Assembly (NCBI GenBank): GCA_033064195.1
Contig: JARBJD010000114.1
Coordinates: forward strand, 62,001-126,000
DNA from: Blattamonas nauphoetae
Lineage: Eukaryota > Preaxostyla > Oxymonadida
Length of the DNA: 64,000 nt
Direction: 5' to 3'
This document shows positions 51,998 to 63,376 of the stretch, piece after piece (within the stretch, counting starts at the first letter, position 1; the number at the start of each line of letters is the position of its first letter). The position numbers and the translations under genes were made by a program. A model generated the notes under the pieces. The model made no database searches. It had not been told where the DNA came from and saw nothing but the letters and a program-made list of their open reading frames with translations.

Positions 51998-52856
51998 ATG
52001 GATGATTCGTTTGTGTATATGAAACATGCACTAAGTTCACCACAAAAACCAGCCATACCTGCCTCAACAGACGATTCAATTTGGCTTATTTCACCAGAAA
52101 ATGTCTGTTTCATTTTATTCACATATTTCCTTGTTTTATTCAGATGATCCGTGTTATGACAGGGAAATATACCAAACATAAGTACATACTTCTCGATACC
52201 CGGTACCCGTATGAATATGATGGCGGTCATTTGGCAAATGCTCTTAACATCTACACGGAAGAACAGATGACTGAAATTTTCTTTTCTCTTCCATCCACCA
52301 ACGGAAGCGACATAATTATTGTGTTTCACTGTGAATTTTCTTCAGAACGAGGTCATATTTTTCTTCTTGATTCACTTCAGCACCGACCATGGCGAAACGC
52401 CTCAGAAAAACCGATAGAGACATGAGTGAATATCCTCATCTTCATTACCCTCAGGTGTATATATTAGAAGGCGGATATCATCGATTTTTCCACCAATTTG
52501 GCCATTGTCCTGAGTTCTTTTCGAGAGACTTCAAATACATCAGCATGTTTGACAGTCGATACATCAACGAGTGCAAAAAGTTTCAAAATCAACGACCTCA
52601 TAAGTCTGTTAACAGATCACGCAGTTTGTTCAATCCAACCAAGCATCACCAAAAAAAGATCGCACTGTATCTTTTTTCTATTTTTTCAAGCTCTAGAACA
52701 CAAATCGAGCGCGTTTCTACAGATAAATGACACCTCACCCATTTTTCTAGCTTGTCTTGTCTCATTTACCATTTTAGTTTTGTCATTTTCCAGAAACTTA
52801 TGGATTCGTTGAACAGGGAAAGAATTGATGCGAGGTTTCATCAGCACTATCGTTGA
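51998..52856 (+). CDS. CDC25-type dual-specificity phosphatase
   Basis: Rhodanese-fold phosphatase that activates cyclin-dependent kinases. Exons are 51998-52102, 52144-52351, 52381-52666, 52691-52712 and 52794-52856; 227 residues. Introns are 41, 29, 24 (or 30) and 81 bp. The catalytic region shows LLDTRYPYEYDGGHLANALN, the active-site loop IIVFHCEFSSERAP (HC-x5-R), MAKRLRKTDRDMSEYPHLHY and VYILEGGYHRFF, which separates CDC25 from plain rhodaneses and ACR2. The C-terminal CDC25 extension follows (FKYISMFDSRY). The long N-terminal regulatory region of animal CDC25 is absent. The small intron after residue 199 is in phase whether spliced or not, so the C-terminus is less certain. The last exon ends in FHQHYR, and its stop overlaps the convergent gene by 10 bp. 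Confidence 0.88.
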
Positions 52857-55800
52857 GTATTCCGCTTCATCAATTCATTAAGTTTCTGACGCTCTTCAGA
52901 CGGCATGCGAAAAGTGCTCGGATTGATCGCTGGTGCCACATTCCAAGGTTGCGGTTCGACATCGACTTGTGTTGCATCAACAAATGGGATAGACGGGGTG
53001 GCAGAGAGAACAGGAACGGTGTCAACAGATGTCGCACTTTGTCGGATGGGATACCTATTTTGTGGAGTGTGAAGGTCAGTGAATGAATCGTGAGAAATGA
53101 ATGTGGTCCCAGTCGGATGTCCAGTGACTGAGAGAGATAGAGAGAGGTTCGAAGAAGGTGAATGAAGACGCGGTTGCAAGTGTGTCTCTGACATTGTCAG
53201 ACTTTGGTCAGTGGAGGACATAACGCTCGGAGGGTTGTGGAGGCCGGTGTGGGCAAAGTAAGGAGAGGGTGTGCGGAGGATGGCAGGAGATTTGTTGAAC
53301 GGGGAACGTGCGTCATCAACGGAGGGAGAGATGGTATATTGACTTTCTTTCCGAATCCGAATTGGGGTGGAAGGGTGATGGCTGGGGGTGGAAGGATGAT
53401 GACTGGAGGAGGAGTTTGTGTCGCTCTTTCGTTGGCCGATTTCACGGTCGATTGTGGGTGTCGTTTGTGATCCAGATCCTCGCTGTTGATAGGAGCGATC
53501 TTGGTAAGTTTGCTGTCTTGAGCGATGGTCTGTGACAGACGGCGAGAGAGGATATGGGTTCGAGTGGATGAGCGATGGGTTTCGCGGACTTGAATTTGCT
53601 TGCCGCGAGGGTGATGCGAAAGGTTCTTCTGAGAGGTGGGAATGAGGCGTTGTGGGATTAGTTTGTGAACGGAAAGGAATGGATGTGGGAAGACCAACAG
53701 TTTGTTTGTGTCTTCCCACCCGTCTGTTAGATACTGTTGTATTCGATGGGGAGGGAGAATTCTGAAGAACAAGAAAGACAGGCTGCATAACCATAGGCTG
53801 AATGCCCTGTATCATTCCATCACAGAACGACACAAACTGAAGAGGGGAAGTTCCCCAACTGACATATTCACCAGGAGCGAACCCTTCTGAGACGAGAGGA
53901 ATCAAATCATCTGCGCTATGCGAGACATCCGGTCCCATCGCGTGGACATCGAACAGTTTCATTCGAGGGTGCGTGATTCTTGGCTCTTTTGGCGAGTGAT
54001 GTCGATTCTTGTCGGTGGTTACTTTTCCAACAACAACCTGCGACGGAAGTGGAGGTCTTGTCGTCGCTCGAGTTCGATACGGCCGTATCGCTTCATCGAG
54101 TGGTGACGATTCCGAAGACCCAGAGCCAGTCGAATAGATAGTCATGCTTTCGCTGATTGATGGAGAGTCTGATCCTGTCCTGCCCCAGAGTGTCGGAGGG
54201 GTGCCGATGGTGGGTGACATTTGAGGGGTGGAGTGAGGACTCATTTGTGGGGTAGTATGCGGTGATAAATGGGTGAGATGAGGCGAATGAAGAGAGTAGC
54301 GAGGAAGGTCCAATAGTTTTGGAGGGTTTGTAAGAGTGAGTTTCTGAGATTTGTCAAAAAGAGAGTGGGTCGGAATTAATACGGAATGCCGGGAGGGGCG
54401 GGGATGGGTGTCATTATGGGATATATCTTCAAACATGCTTCCGAGATTCCGATGCCGATCTCTGCCCGAACGTTGTGTAGTTTTGTTCGTTGGACGGCTT
54501 TTCAGAACAGGTGGGCGCGCAGGAAGACTTTTCAGAGAGTGGTGATGTGAGAGAGAATCTGTTTCCGATTTGGAATCAGAATCGTCGTAGCTTTTGAGCT
54601 CGATCGGGGTGGACGTGCTCTTCACTCGGACATGATACGGAACATATAAGACTCGTCCGTCCTCCAGACGAGTGTATGTGACTGCGAAAGACTGTGTTGG
54701 AGATGTCCGACGCGAGTTTTGTGTTGGTGTTGAGACAGCAGAAACGACTGGCTCATTGGCCCGTAGAATCTGCTCAGCTTCCTTCTCATCAGCTGGGAGA
54801 GTGATGGACTGTTTGGTCAGAGAGATTCTTTCCGCTGGCTGGGTCTCAATCATCGACACGTGACTCGATCGAACAGAATTCTGGTTAAATGAATAGGACG
54901 ATTCTACGGAACAACGCAATGTCTTCGAATCGTCAGGGTTGTTGTGGATTTCTTCCGTTTCGTCCACAGGCAGAGGATCCACATCGTTGTGGCGTGAGGT
55001 GGGTGTGTGAAGCGGTGTGTCTGTTTGATCAGACTGACTCAGTCGGAGTGCGTCAGACAAAGTATCAGACTTCTCAGAATGTGCAGAATCAATCAGAATG
55101 ACCTTCAAGCCAACATCCTTCCTCTGTTGCGGTCGGACCCCCCTCAACGACACAACCGGAGTAGGTTCGCTTTTCCCTTGCCGCTTGCTTGTACTCTCAC
55201 CCAAGTCAGTCGATCGACGCGTTCGATTTGCAGATGGGACAGTTGGCGTAACTGTTGGAGATGATGACATGTATTGGACAGAATGACGAAGTCTTGTGAG
55301 ACGTTTTGGGTCGCGTGAAGGTTTGTTGGGTTGGACAAGAACTGGGTCAGAGTTGATTCGGTTTTCGAGTTTGATTGGTTGGAGATTTTCTGTTGCGTTT
55401 CTTTCTTTCTTTGTGATCACAACCGATTTCGACATTTGGTTTGTTGATGACGTTTTCTTCTTTCCTGGACGAGATGTTGATTTCGTGGAAACTGGTTGAG
55501 GTGTTTTGCTTTCGTTTGTCCGAGTTCGTTTTGAGGTTGATTCGTGCTCGAGATTTGAATTTTGCGACGAATACCGTTTGGGCTCCTGCAACTCACTCAA
55601 ATTGAGGGGCTCATCTTTTGATGTCAAGTCTCGCTCCGATTCCTCACCTTTCTTCTCCGAGAAGATTTCAGGCGAGTCGCTCTCATTTTTCTTGTCGTAA
55701 GTGAGCGACTCGAATGAGAGAGGTGACCGTGGCTTCGAAAGATGGCTAATCGGTGGCTCCACCGAAGTCAATCCGTGTCGAACTGGAGAGGTTTTCTCTG

Positions 55801-57784
55801 ATGGGTTGGATTGTGACTGATCCTCAATCAGGTCATCAACTTTTTCCTGCAAAGAAACGTCTGTTTTCCGGCGCGAGGATGAAGAGCCGAATCCGCTTCG
55901 ATCAGTCATCTGGAAAGACGTTTCGGAGTCGTACGATGCAACGGAGAAGAGGTAGGAGCCTCGTTGTTGATCGACAGTGTTGGCAATTTGGGAATGATGA
56001 CTTGATTGAAGTTCGGAGTAGTCTTGGAGCGACGTCTGTCTGAGAAGAGCTTTGTTTGGATCAGTGGTTTGTACACCTGTCGTTGGTGATTGTGAGAGCG
56101 AAAATTGACCATCCGCAACATAAACAGGATTTAGTGGGGTTGTTTCGTCAGAGAATGTGTATGACATCGATGGTGAGGCGATTGGAGACGGGGTACAACC
56201 TTTGCTGACCTGTTTCGATGCTGGTGAATATGTACTGTTTGATTTGGTTGCTCTGGCATCCTGTTCCCGAGAATTGGATTCCAAAGAGATGGGAGATGAT
56301 TGTTGACTATGTGACGATAGCTTTTTCCGACTTTTGCGTTTGTGAGACGACGGAGTTTCTGATGCTTCTTCGCTCGAGTTTTGTTCACCAGACGTCTTCC
56401 AAAAGAAAGGGTCATGATGTTGTTGTGATAGACCTGCACGAAGTCCAAAGAGTGGCATATCATCACCTGATGACTGTTTTAGGCTGTTTCTTTGAGAATC
56501 TGACAGTAAACTCAATGAATTGCCAACGTCTTTATTTAGGCCAGTCTCATTTACAGATTTTGGCGGTTGACGTTCACTCATTGATTGTGTTGAACTGTGT
56601 TGATCTTTGTTCCGAGAAAGAACGAAAAGTGACGCTGAGGATTGGTGTGTATGAGCAGAAAAGCTTCGATCATCTGAAGACTCTCCACCCTCTTCCCAGG
56701 ACGGGCTTTTGATAGGAAATGAAAGATGTTCGTCTTCTTGCGGACTTCGACTAAACCGAAGATTTTCTGGGAAACAGTCCACAAGAATACGGATAATCTC
56801 TTTCTTAATGACGTCATTAGTTTCCATCGGGTCGTGCATAACAGAAATAAGTGCGTTAGAGAACTTGGTAAGGCATGATTGGCATTTGAACACGAATAAC
56901 GTAAAGTCGGACATGTGAGAATGTTCAAGGAGTCCCAGAATTGTTTGATGATTATTTTTGCCAACAAGTTGTTTGAGTTGGCAACACATAATGTCGATAA
57001 GTCGAATTGTATTCAATTTTGATTCAACAGACTGTTCTTCCTTAAGTTGGGAGCAATATAAATCAACTATTCCCATATCAAAACTATAAAACTGATCAAA
57101 TGTCGTTTGTGGAGTCTGACCAAAAAGTCTGTCGAGAGAGGAGAGAATGTTAATTGAGAGATTGAACAATACTTGACACATTGCTGTGCACATTGAGATA
57201 TCTTGGGGTTGGGATGCTACATAACAGAACCAATTTGTTGTGGATGAGAGAAATTAAGTGATATAGATGATAAACACAGACCGTAGAAAGGACAAAAAAC
57301 AGCGGAAAAAATGCTGAAACCGACTGTTGCCGTGGAACGGATGCTGACAACGTAAAACAATACAGGAGCGTTCCAAAAGAAATCTATAACAGATAACGAT
57401 TAAGAGAGGATTTAGAGAGATTGAGAGACAGACACGAATGTGGTCTTGAAGAGGGGTTCCTAAAAGATGAAGGAGCTGAGGGAAGAGATTTTGTTCAGAA
57501 ATATACTCAAGAACTCCACGTTTCTCTGAGACATCTGTAACATTTGACAATGAGTGAAAAATTGATGACGAAGTGACAGAGCGAACAAAGAGGAAAAATA
57601 GAAAAAGAAAAAAAATTAAGTCATATTCAAAAGAGAAGAAACCTTTCTGAATGGAAGCGATCAAATGAAGTGAACTAGTCATCTGTTCATCTTCTGTGCC
57701 ACGAGATATCGAGGTGATGTGCTGAGAGAGGATTCTCTTCTGTTCTGTCCAGTCCTCGATCTGCTCTGGCATTTGATCAGACAT
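52847..57784 (-). CDS. Large protein with helical N-terminus and disordered tail
   Basis: No family recognised. Four exons, 57784-57643, 57534-57436, 57383-57321 and 57216-52847, give 1,557 residues; introns are 108, 52 and 104 bp. The first 290 residues are helical and resemble armadillo/HEAT-type packing (GVLEYISEQNLFPQLLHLLG, AMCQVLFNLSINILSSLDRL, IRLIDIMCCQLKQLVGKNNH, KKEIIRILVDCFPENLRFS). From there to the C-terminus the sequence is Ser/Pro/Thr/Gln-rich and low in complexity, with basic patches and Pro/His repeats (SPHTTPQMSPHSTPQMSP); probably disordered and a good target for phosphorylation. A short more conserved-looking island lies around residue 1200 (VSEGFAPGEYVSWGTSPLQF). It ends tail-to-tail with CDC25, sharing 10 bp. 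A scaffold or regulatory-subunit role is only a guess. Confidence 0.8.
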
Positions 57785-58021
57785 AGTTCCCTCAAGTCCC
57801 AGGAAATATTGAAGAAAATATGAAAGATGTCAAAGTTAAGAAATCTTGAAGAAAATGTTGGGGTGAGAGAATCAACATGCATTCAAATGCCATGATATCC
57901 ACTTCAGGAAATCTTTATAAATCAATTGTATGACAAATTGGAGTAGAAACACTTCGGAGTGACCTATTCACAGTTGACTCCTTTCTCGAAAGGCTCCATG
58001 GTCAGTGAAATCAAGAAATGG

Positions 58022-58787
58022 TTATCGTGGTTTGAGCTCTGAAGGAAAAGTGAAATGAACAGGTTTTTGGACCATATCCGAATCTTTCATAGCTGTACAG
58101 AAATCCTCGAGTGAGATGATTCCGTCATGATCTAAGTCGGTAACTTGCATGACGTGTTTGATCGTTGCCTCCCGTTTGTCTTCAGTGAGATTATCACCCG
58201 TCATTTTGTCTAGAGTGGCCTCAAGATCATCTGTAGTGATGACTCCATCGTTGTTCATATCATACAACTTAAATGCGACTGAAATGAGTAAGAATAGCAT
58301 AATAGGAAACATTCTGCTCTTTCACGTGGAGTTCCATTGGACATAATGTCGAGAGGAGTCAAGAAGCTCGCAAAGTCAATTCGCTCATCTTTGTTCTTTT
58401 CGAAGAGTTCCAAGATCTAGCGACAATTTCAATGACAAAGAAGATTCAAAGAGAATCCAGATCGATGAGATGAGATTGCGATAAAATCCAAGAAGCACAC
58501 CCGCGGATGCATTGGATTCATTGCGAGTTCCGGAAGTTTCATAAGGTCCTGAACAGATAATGAACCTCGCCTTGTCATGTCCAACCTCCTGAACCGTTGA
58601 TACAATTCCTGATCAGTAAGATAAAGTCAGAAGGCTTGAGTTGAGAGAGAGATGACACACTGTGATCTGTTCCGGAGAAACTGAGAAGAAAAATGGTTTC
58701 ACGAAAGTGAAAAGAAGACATACATCGAAATTGTTTGCCGAGTTCTTCGTAATCTTCGTCTGAGAGATGACTCGTACTTCCTCCCAT
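58022..58787 (-). CDS. Calcineurin B / CHP-like EF-hand protein
   Basis: Five exons, 58787-58724, 58680-58661, 58608-58501, 58416-58311 and 58278-58022, give 184 residues; introns are 43, 52, 84 and 32 bp. Exon 2 is only 20 nt and encodes FSPEQIT, the typical helix before EF-hand 1. The N-terminus MGGSTSHL fits N-myristoylation. EF-hands 1 and 2 (RLDMTRRGSLSV; EKNKDERIDF) have lost calcium-binding residues. EF-hands 3 and 4 (DMNNDGVITTDD; DLDHDGIISLED) are canonical. This two-dead, two-live pattern with ELAMNP matches CHP (calcineurin B homologous protein) and related CIB proteins more than true calcineurin B, which has four live hands. Likely a calcium-responsive regulatory subunit at membranes. 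Its start is 28 bp from the divergent HAUS7-like gene. Confidence 0.88.
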
Positions 58788-58815
58788 TTCATCAATGGGT
58801 TAACTTCACGAACGG
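58788..58815. promoter_or_regulatory. 28-bp divergent spacer (shared promoter)
   Basis: The start codons of the EF-hand gene (minus) and of the HAUS7-like gene (plus) are 28 bp apart. Both are supported: the first by the myristoylation motif, the second by homology from its first residues, with a second ATG three bases later. The promoter must lie within coding or leader sequence. Confidence 0.55.
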
Positions 58816-59916
58816 ATGATGAACGAGATCATATCGAAACTTGACTATCCCTCAGCACACCATCTTTCCACTATAGACCCTTGGGAGCTTCCAGCATCGT
58901 CACCAATCCGTCTCGATCTGATTTCATGGCTCCTCACCCAAATTGAACCGGAATGGCTCAAAATAACAAATAAACCGCAATTACCAACAATTTCTCATCA
59001 AATTCTTAGCATGTGTTTTCAATTTGGTATTTGTACGATGGAAGATGAAGCGATCATCCTTGGGACAGATTCTCAAGACAAACAACAATCGTTCTTCACC
59101 GATCTGATTGATCTCGCAATTTCCACTCGTGAACTTCCAGTTATCCAAGATCTTATTGATTCCACCAACCAAGATAATCAATTTCTCACTACAGTCATAC
59201 AGAATCATGTCACTCGACCAACACAAAAGCATCCGACATCTCAGAAGCAAAAAACTTCCAAACAATCAACTGGAGCCAAAAGATCTGCGGCCACATCCCT
59301 TTTGACCTATGAATTTGAATTGTTCCCACCGGATATTGCAGTCCATATATCTCAAGAACACAACATTCCATCATTAGAGTCTCTCTTCCAGTCTCTTCAT
59401 TCCCTTCAAATACAACTCCATGATATTACATCTCAACTGACTCCGAATCTGGACGACATTCATCAGCGCATATCATCTTTCGATGATGCACACTTCTCAC
59501 GCCAACTTTCACAACTATCTCAAATTCTCTCAGGAATCTCGCCTCTCATCGAAATGACAAACCGAATTTGCGACACAGAGTTTTCCTTTGTTCTTCAGAA
59601 TTCCAGATTCTATGAAGACAACAGACAATTGGGAACATCAACGTTTGACACCACAAGCGTTGGTGAAATGAGTGTCACAGTGCACGAAAAATGGAAACGT
59701 CTCGAAAACATTCTCAATTCATTCAAAAAAATCGATACTAGCTTACAAACTTTCAATGATATCCATGATTCACTGACAACCGTCTCATCCAGTGCTCCAG
59801 CTCTCTCTCAACAAATTGAAGTTTGCCTATTTCTTTCTGACAACTCTTCTGTTTAGACCTTTCATGCAGCACTTGTAAATTCCATCAACCGATTGGAAGA
59901 GATACCCAAAGAATGA
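58816..59916 (+). CDS. HAUS augmin subunit 7-like protein
   Basis: Two exons, 58816-59820 and 59857-59916, separated by a 36-bp intron, give 354 residues. The N-terminal 110 residues match the shape of HAUS7: a short helix, then HLSTIDPWELPASSPIRLDL and ISWLLTQIEPEW, comparable to the L-x-x-TDP...TPS...RLEILEW block of the family. The rest is helical with coiled-coil character (SLQIQLHDITSQL, HEKWKRLENILNSFKKIDTS) and a Lys/Ser-rich linker near 140. Augmin recruits gamma-tubulin to existing microtubules in the spindle. The similarity is moderate and rests on the N-terminal block, so an unrelated coiled-coil protein remains possible. Confidence 0.6.
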
Positions 59917-60093
59917 ACGAACCTCGCTCTCACCCACATCCAATTTTTAGGACAAGTCTTGATCCTCCTGAACAGTATTTCAGTCTTTCTTCATGATAGT
60001 AACTTTTTCTTCAGAAATAAATCACTGGCCGGTCTTGCGTGCTCAGAGAAACACAAAAAAGAGAAAGTTCTTCTAAATCATCGTGAAATGAAT

Positions 60094-62536
60094 TCAATCA
60101 TCTTCTGATTGACTCAGGGCAATGAAACCATCATTTTCTTCTTCATCATCTTGTAAATTTGCCAACGGATCATCAGGCTCAGGGTTGCTGTCGAATGATT
60201 CTTCCGCTCCATTTCTGCTCTCTGCTTTGTCACTATCCTCACTATCATCAGAATCATTCGTTTTCCATCCAGTTTTGACAAGGTTTGTGTCAATATCTTC
60301 GTAAACGAAAGTCGAAGTCTTGTCTTCTGTGCGTACGGTTTTCTCATCTTCCATGTGACTCTTCTGGACCATTTTTGCCATCAAAAAATCAGTCTGTCCC
60401 TTTATCCTGACAAATGAGGGATAAAATTCTGTTCGAGTGGTGATGCTCCGACCAAGAAGGGCAAAAGTCTGCTTTGCGGCTTGGGATGTTTTTAAGACAC
60501 CGCCATGAATACTAATCAAGAGACGAATCCACAAACTGGCACTAAAGACTTGGCCTCGTGATATTTTCACAGGTCCTTGGCGATCGTGTGTTAAAGAGAT
60601 TCGTGCAGCAAGGACTTGAGCGAGGAGTGGAGCTAGTTCGCTGGGAAGAGCACTCAACGTTGCAATAATCTTTGTTGTATCTGTTTCTTGGAAAATTTGA
60701 TTGAGGGTCTTCATGTTTGAGCCCAGGAGAGCTTGAGAGAGAACGACAGCTTGTCCGGTTGATGAATGCATTCCAGTCTGAACAACTGGTAATTGTGTGA
60801 GAACATCTGCTTTTTGAGCCTGATATTGTACAGTAGGAACGGCTGAAACAGCTGTCGCTTCAAGTTCTTCCCTGATAATTCCTAGTTGCTGAACATCATC
60901 TTTTGGTTTTGGGGCAGGGAGTTGGAGAACGATTCCAGACGTGACAATTTCTTCCTTGTCATTTCTTTCGATTTTAGCTGAGCGGAAATCGATTTTCATG
61001 AGAGTTCCAACAGCACATCGTAGTTCAGTTGAACTTTGAAACGTGACGCCAAACAGACCACCTGTAATCCCCCCTCCAGTCCGTGTTCCCACACCGATTG
61101 TTCCTTCGTTTACTCGCATTCGTGTGAACCGCGATGATGATTTCACACGTTTTCCATGCTTAGATTTGCCACCTTGGGCATAGATGTTGAGTGCAGAGAG
61201 ATTAGCTTCTCTCTTCAGTTGCAAATCGCGCTGTTCTGTCGAATTTGCAGATAGACTTGATGGAAGAGCGTGTGCATCTCCGTTTTCATCCACAGAAGAG
61301 GGATCAAAGGTAGTTATTGGTGTTGGTTTTGGGAGTGAAGAAGTTGATGTCTTTGGAAGCGAAAAAAGAGAGGCCTCTGCATTGAGAGAATGTACACACA
61401 GAATAAGGTTCTGGAACGATGAAAAAAAGAAAGGAATACCGAGAGTCGAGGAGAGACAAAACATTTGATGGCGAACGAAGGTTGTGAAACAACAATCGAA
61501 TGGATAGGCTCGGGTTGCCCAACCCAAATATTCACAGAAAAGATCTGATGAGCAGACTGTGCTAATCCCAGGAGGCTGTTGATTCCAACAATTTCGCGCG
61601 AGAATGGGAGTGATGTTGTTTCCAGTGAGTCAAAGGAAAACAGAGGGGAAGCAGCAAAGCATTGCGTAGCAGCATCAATCCATGTGAGATTGATTGATGG
61701 TTGTGGATTGGATGTTGTGAAGGATTTAACGTGCTTTGGCTTGGCCCCCGTTGATGGATCAGGGATTGACCAAAGTTCGATATGATGTTGATTATGAAGA
61801 CCATCAGACGACTGAACGTTACTGGATGTAGATGTGTGCGCAAAAGAAACGAGTAATGAAGACGAATCCGGTGAGAGTGCCGCTGAGCATATCATCTGAG
61901 GCTGTGTGAGTAGTAAAGAGGCTACTCGATGTTCATTAGGAAACACGGAAAACTGATGAATGATCGCTCGAGTTTCAATGTTATAGACTGCAACTTCACC
62001 ATTCATATGAACCGAAAGGATGGAGCCTTTGTCTGTCGTAAAAACGCCGACCACAGGTGATTGTATTGGTTTCGTAACTTCGCCATCACCATACGAGACA
62101 AACCTCCCATCAACAATATGACACACGGCAAATGAACCATCTGAATGCCCGAGTAAGAGCTGAATATCGATTGACTTTGATTCCTGATGAGAATTAGTAG
62201 ATAGAGACAAAAAACGATAGAAAATGAGAATTTCCCTACAGCTGAAGAATTGTCCTTCACAGCCCAGTTCAGTGATGAATATCCAAGAGCTACATGTCTC
62301 CTTTCCGTGTATTCTTTGGGAGATGGATTTTCTTTACATTCCCAAAGTTTGATTCGATTATCAGGGGTAATTACAACAAATAAAGAATTGTCGGGCGAAA
62401 ATCCTGCGAGAGACATCGGAAAATTGGCAGGAAATTCTGTGACACAGAGATGAAAATTTCTTACGGTTTGACTCAACATTGCATTACTGGGCGTTTTGAA
62501 GAGAAGAACAACCACTTCTCGAAGATGCTCGATCAT
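60094..62536 (-). CDS. WDR43: WDR43 / UTP5 small-subunit processome protein
   Basis: A t-UTP (UTP-A complex) component needed for rRNA transcription and early 18S processing in the nucleolus. Three exons, 62536-62240, 62183-61458 and 61410-60094, give 779 residues; introns are 56 and 47 bp. The N-terminal half is a WD40 propeller with degenerate blades (GFSPDNSLFVVITPDNRIKL followed by WE; LLLGHSDGSFAVCHIV; LSVHMNGEVAVYNIE). The C-terminal half has the Utp12 helical domain (VVLSQALLGSNMKTLNQIFQ, IIATLSALPSELAPLLAQVL, SLWIRLLISIHGGVL, YPSFVRIKGQTDFLMAKMVQ), then a very acidic tail (NDSDDSEDSDKAE, DDEEENDGFIALSQSEDD) characteristic of this protein. The start could be the ATG at 62536 or an inner Met 21 residues on (MLSQTVRNF). 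Confidence 0.85.
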
Positions 62537-62565
62537 TTTCAAAGATTACTGTTGATTTGGTGAAT

Positions 62566-62605
62566 GTATCCTTTTCCTCAGAATCAGTGCTGAGGAAAAG
62601 GATAC
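62566..62605. repeat. Perfect 16-bp inverted repeat upstream of WDR43
   Basis: GTATCCTTTTCCTCAG (62566-62581) and its exact reverse complement (62590-62605) are separated by an 8-nt loop AATCAGTG. It lies 30-70 bp upstream of the WDR43 start and about 190 bp past the stop of eS30, in the spacer between two minus-strand genes. It could be a stem-loop in the WDR43 leader, a 3'-end signal for eS30 RNA, or a small transposon footprint. Confidence 0.85.
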
Positions 62606-62790
62606 TACATCGCCCAAAACCACAACGTGATGAAATTTCACAAACTCTTGTGGTGATTCATCGATATAGGTCGCAAACCATCCATTTCTTGCCCGTACTC
62701 TGAATCAGAGATGGAATTGTGAAAGTGTGCAAATTTCATCCTCTTTCGAGAGAGGTGTCTCCAAACGAAGTGTTTCCAGAACAAAGAAGC

Positions 62791-63111
62791 TTAAAGCAGG
62801 TTGGCGTTGGCTCCCTTGGTCTTTTGCTTGTTTGGACCGTCGCGGCGTTGGCCTGGAGCGATCACAGCGAAACGCTTCTTGTAGACAACACGAATCTTGT
62901 TGCGACCAGTTGGCTTCTTGTGAGTGGCTGTCTTCTCAACCTTTGGTGTGTGGTCGCGCACTTTACCGGCACGTGAAAGAGCTCCGTGGACTTTTCCTGA
63001 AGAGTGGAAAGTTGGTAAGAACAGAGATATGTGGGGGGAAATGTATCAAAAGACAATCAAAAATGAACTAATAACAGAATCTGATGAAAGAGTTTGTGAT
63101 ATCAAACCCAT
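62791..63111 (-). CDS. RPS30: Ribosomal protein eS30
   Basis: Small-subunit ribosomal protein. Two exons, 63111-63108 and 62996-62791, give 69 residues; exon 1 is just ATG plus one base and the intron is 111 bp. The protein reads MGKVHGALSRAGKVRDHTPK, then VEKTATHKKPTGRNKIRVVY and KKRFAVIAPGQRRDG, ending KTKGANANLL. The KVHGSLARAGKVR-x-QTPKV core and the GPN/GANAN end are family hallmarks. In animals eS30 is made as the C-terminal half of a ubiquitin-like fusion (FAU); here there is no ubiquitin-like part, as in yeast and plants. The extra residues between GQRRDG and GANANLL are a small insertion. Confidence 0.93.
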
Positions 63112-63376
63112 TTGTGTTTAGAGACTTAGGTGGAGAGAGATCTTGAAGCATCTTAATCGGGCGTCATAAAGCTAAAACGCGTTTTCTCGAGGGTGAAGCT
63201 GATTACACTGTTTTGACGGGAGTATATGCTTGAGTACGTTCCAAAAAACAGATTTTCCATCCTGATTTTCAATTTAGATTGAGCAATTGAGAATACGGAT
63301 AACATTTCCATTTCTTGTGGGCGCCGAATGCGAATTCAATTCTGAGACAAATACAGGAGGTGGTTTCCACTCCCAC

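Noticed and set aside
53197-53772. Many long readings opposite or alongside the large gene at 52.8-57.2 kb
   Set aside because: They are frame shadows of a low-complexity Ser/Pro/Gln-rich coding sequence, with no independent motifs.
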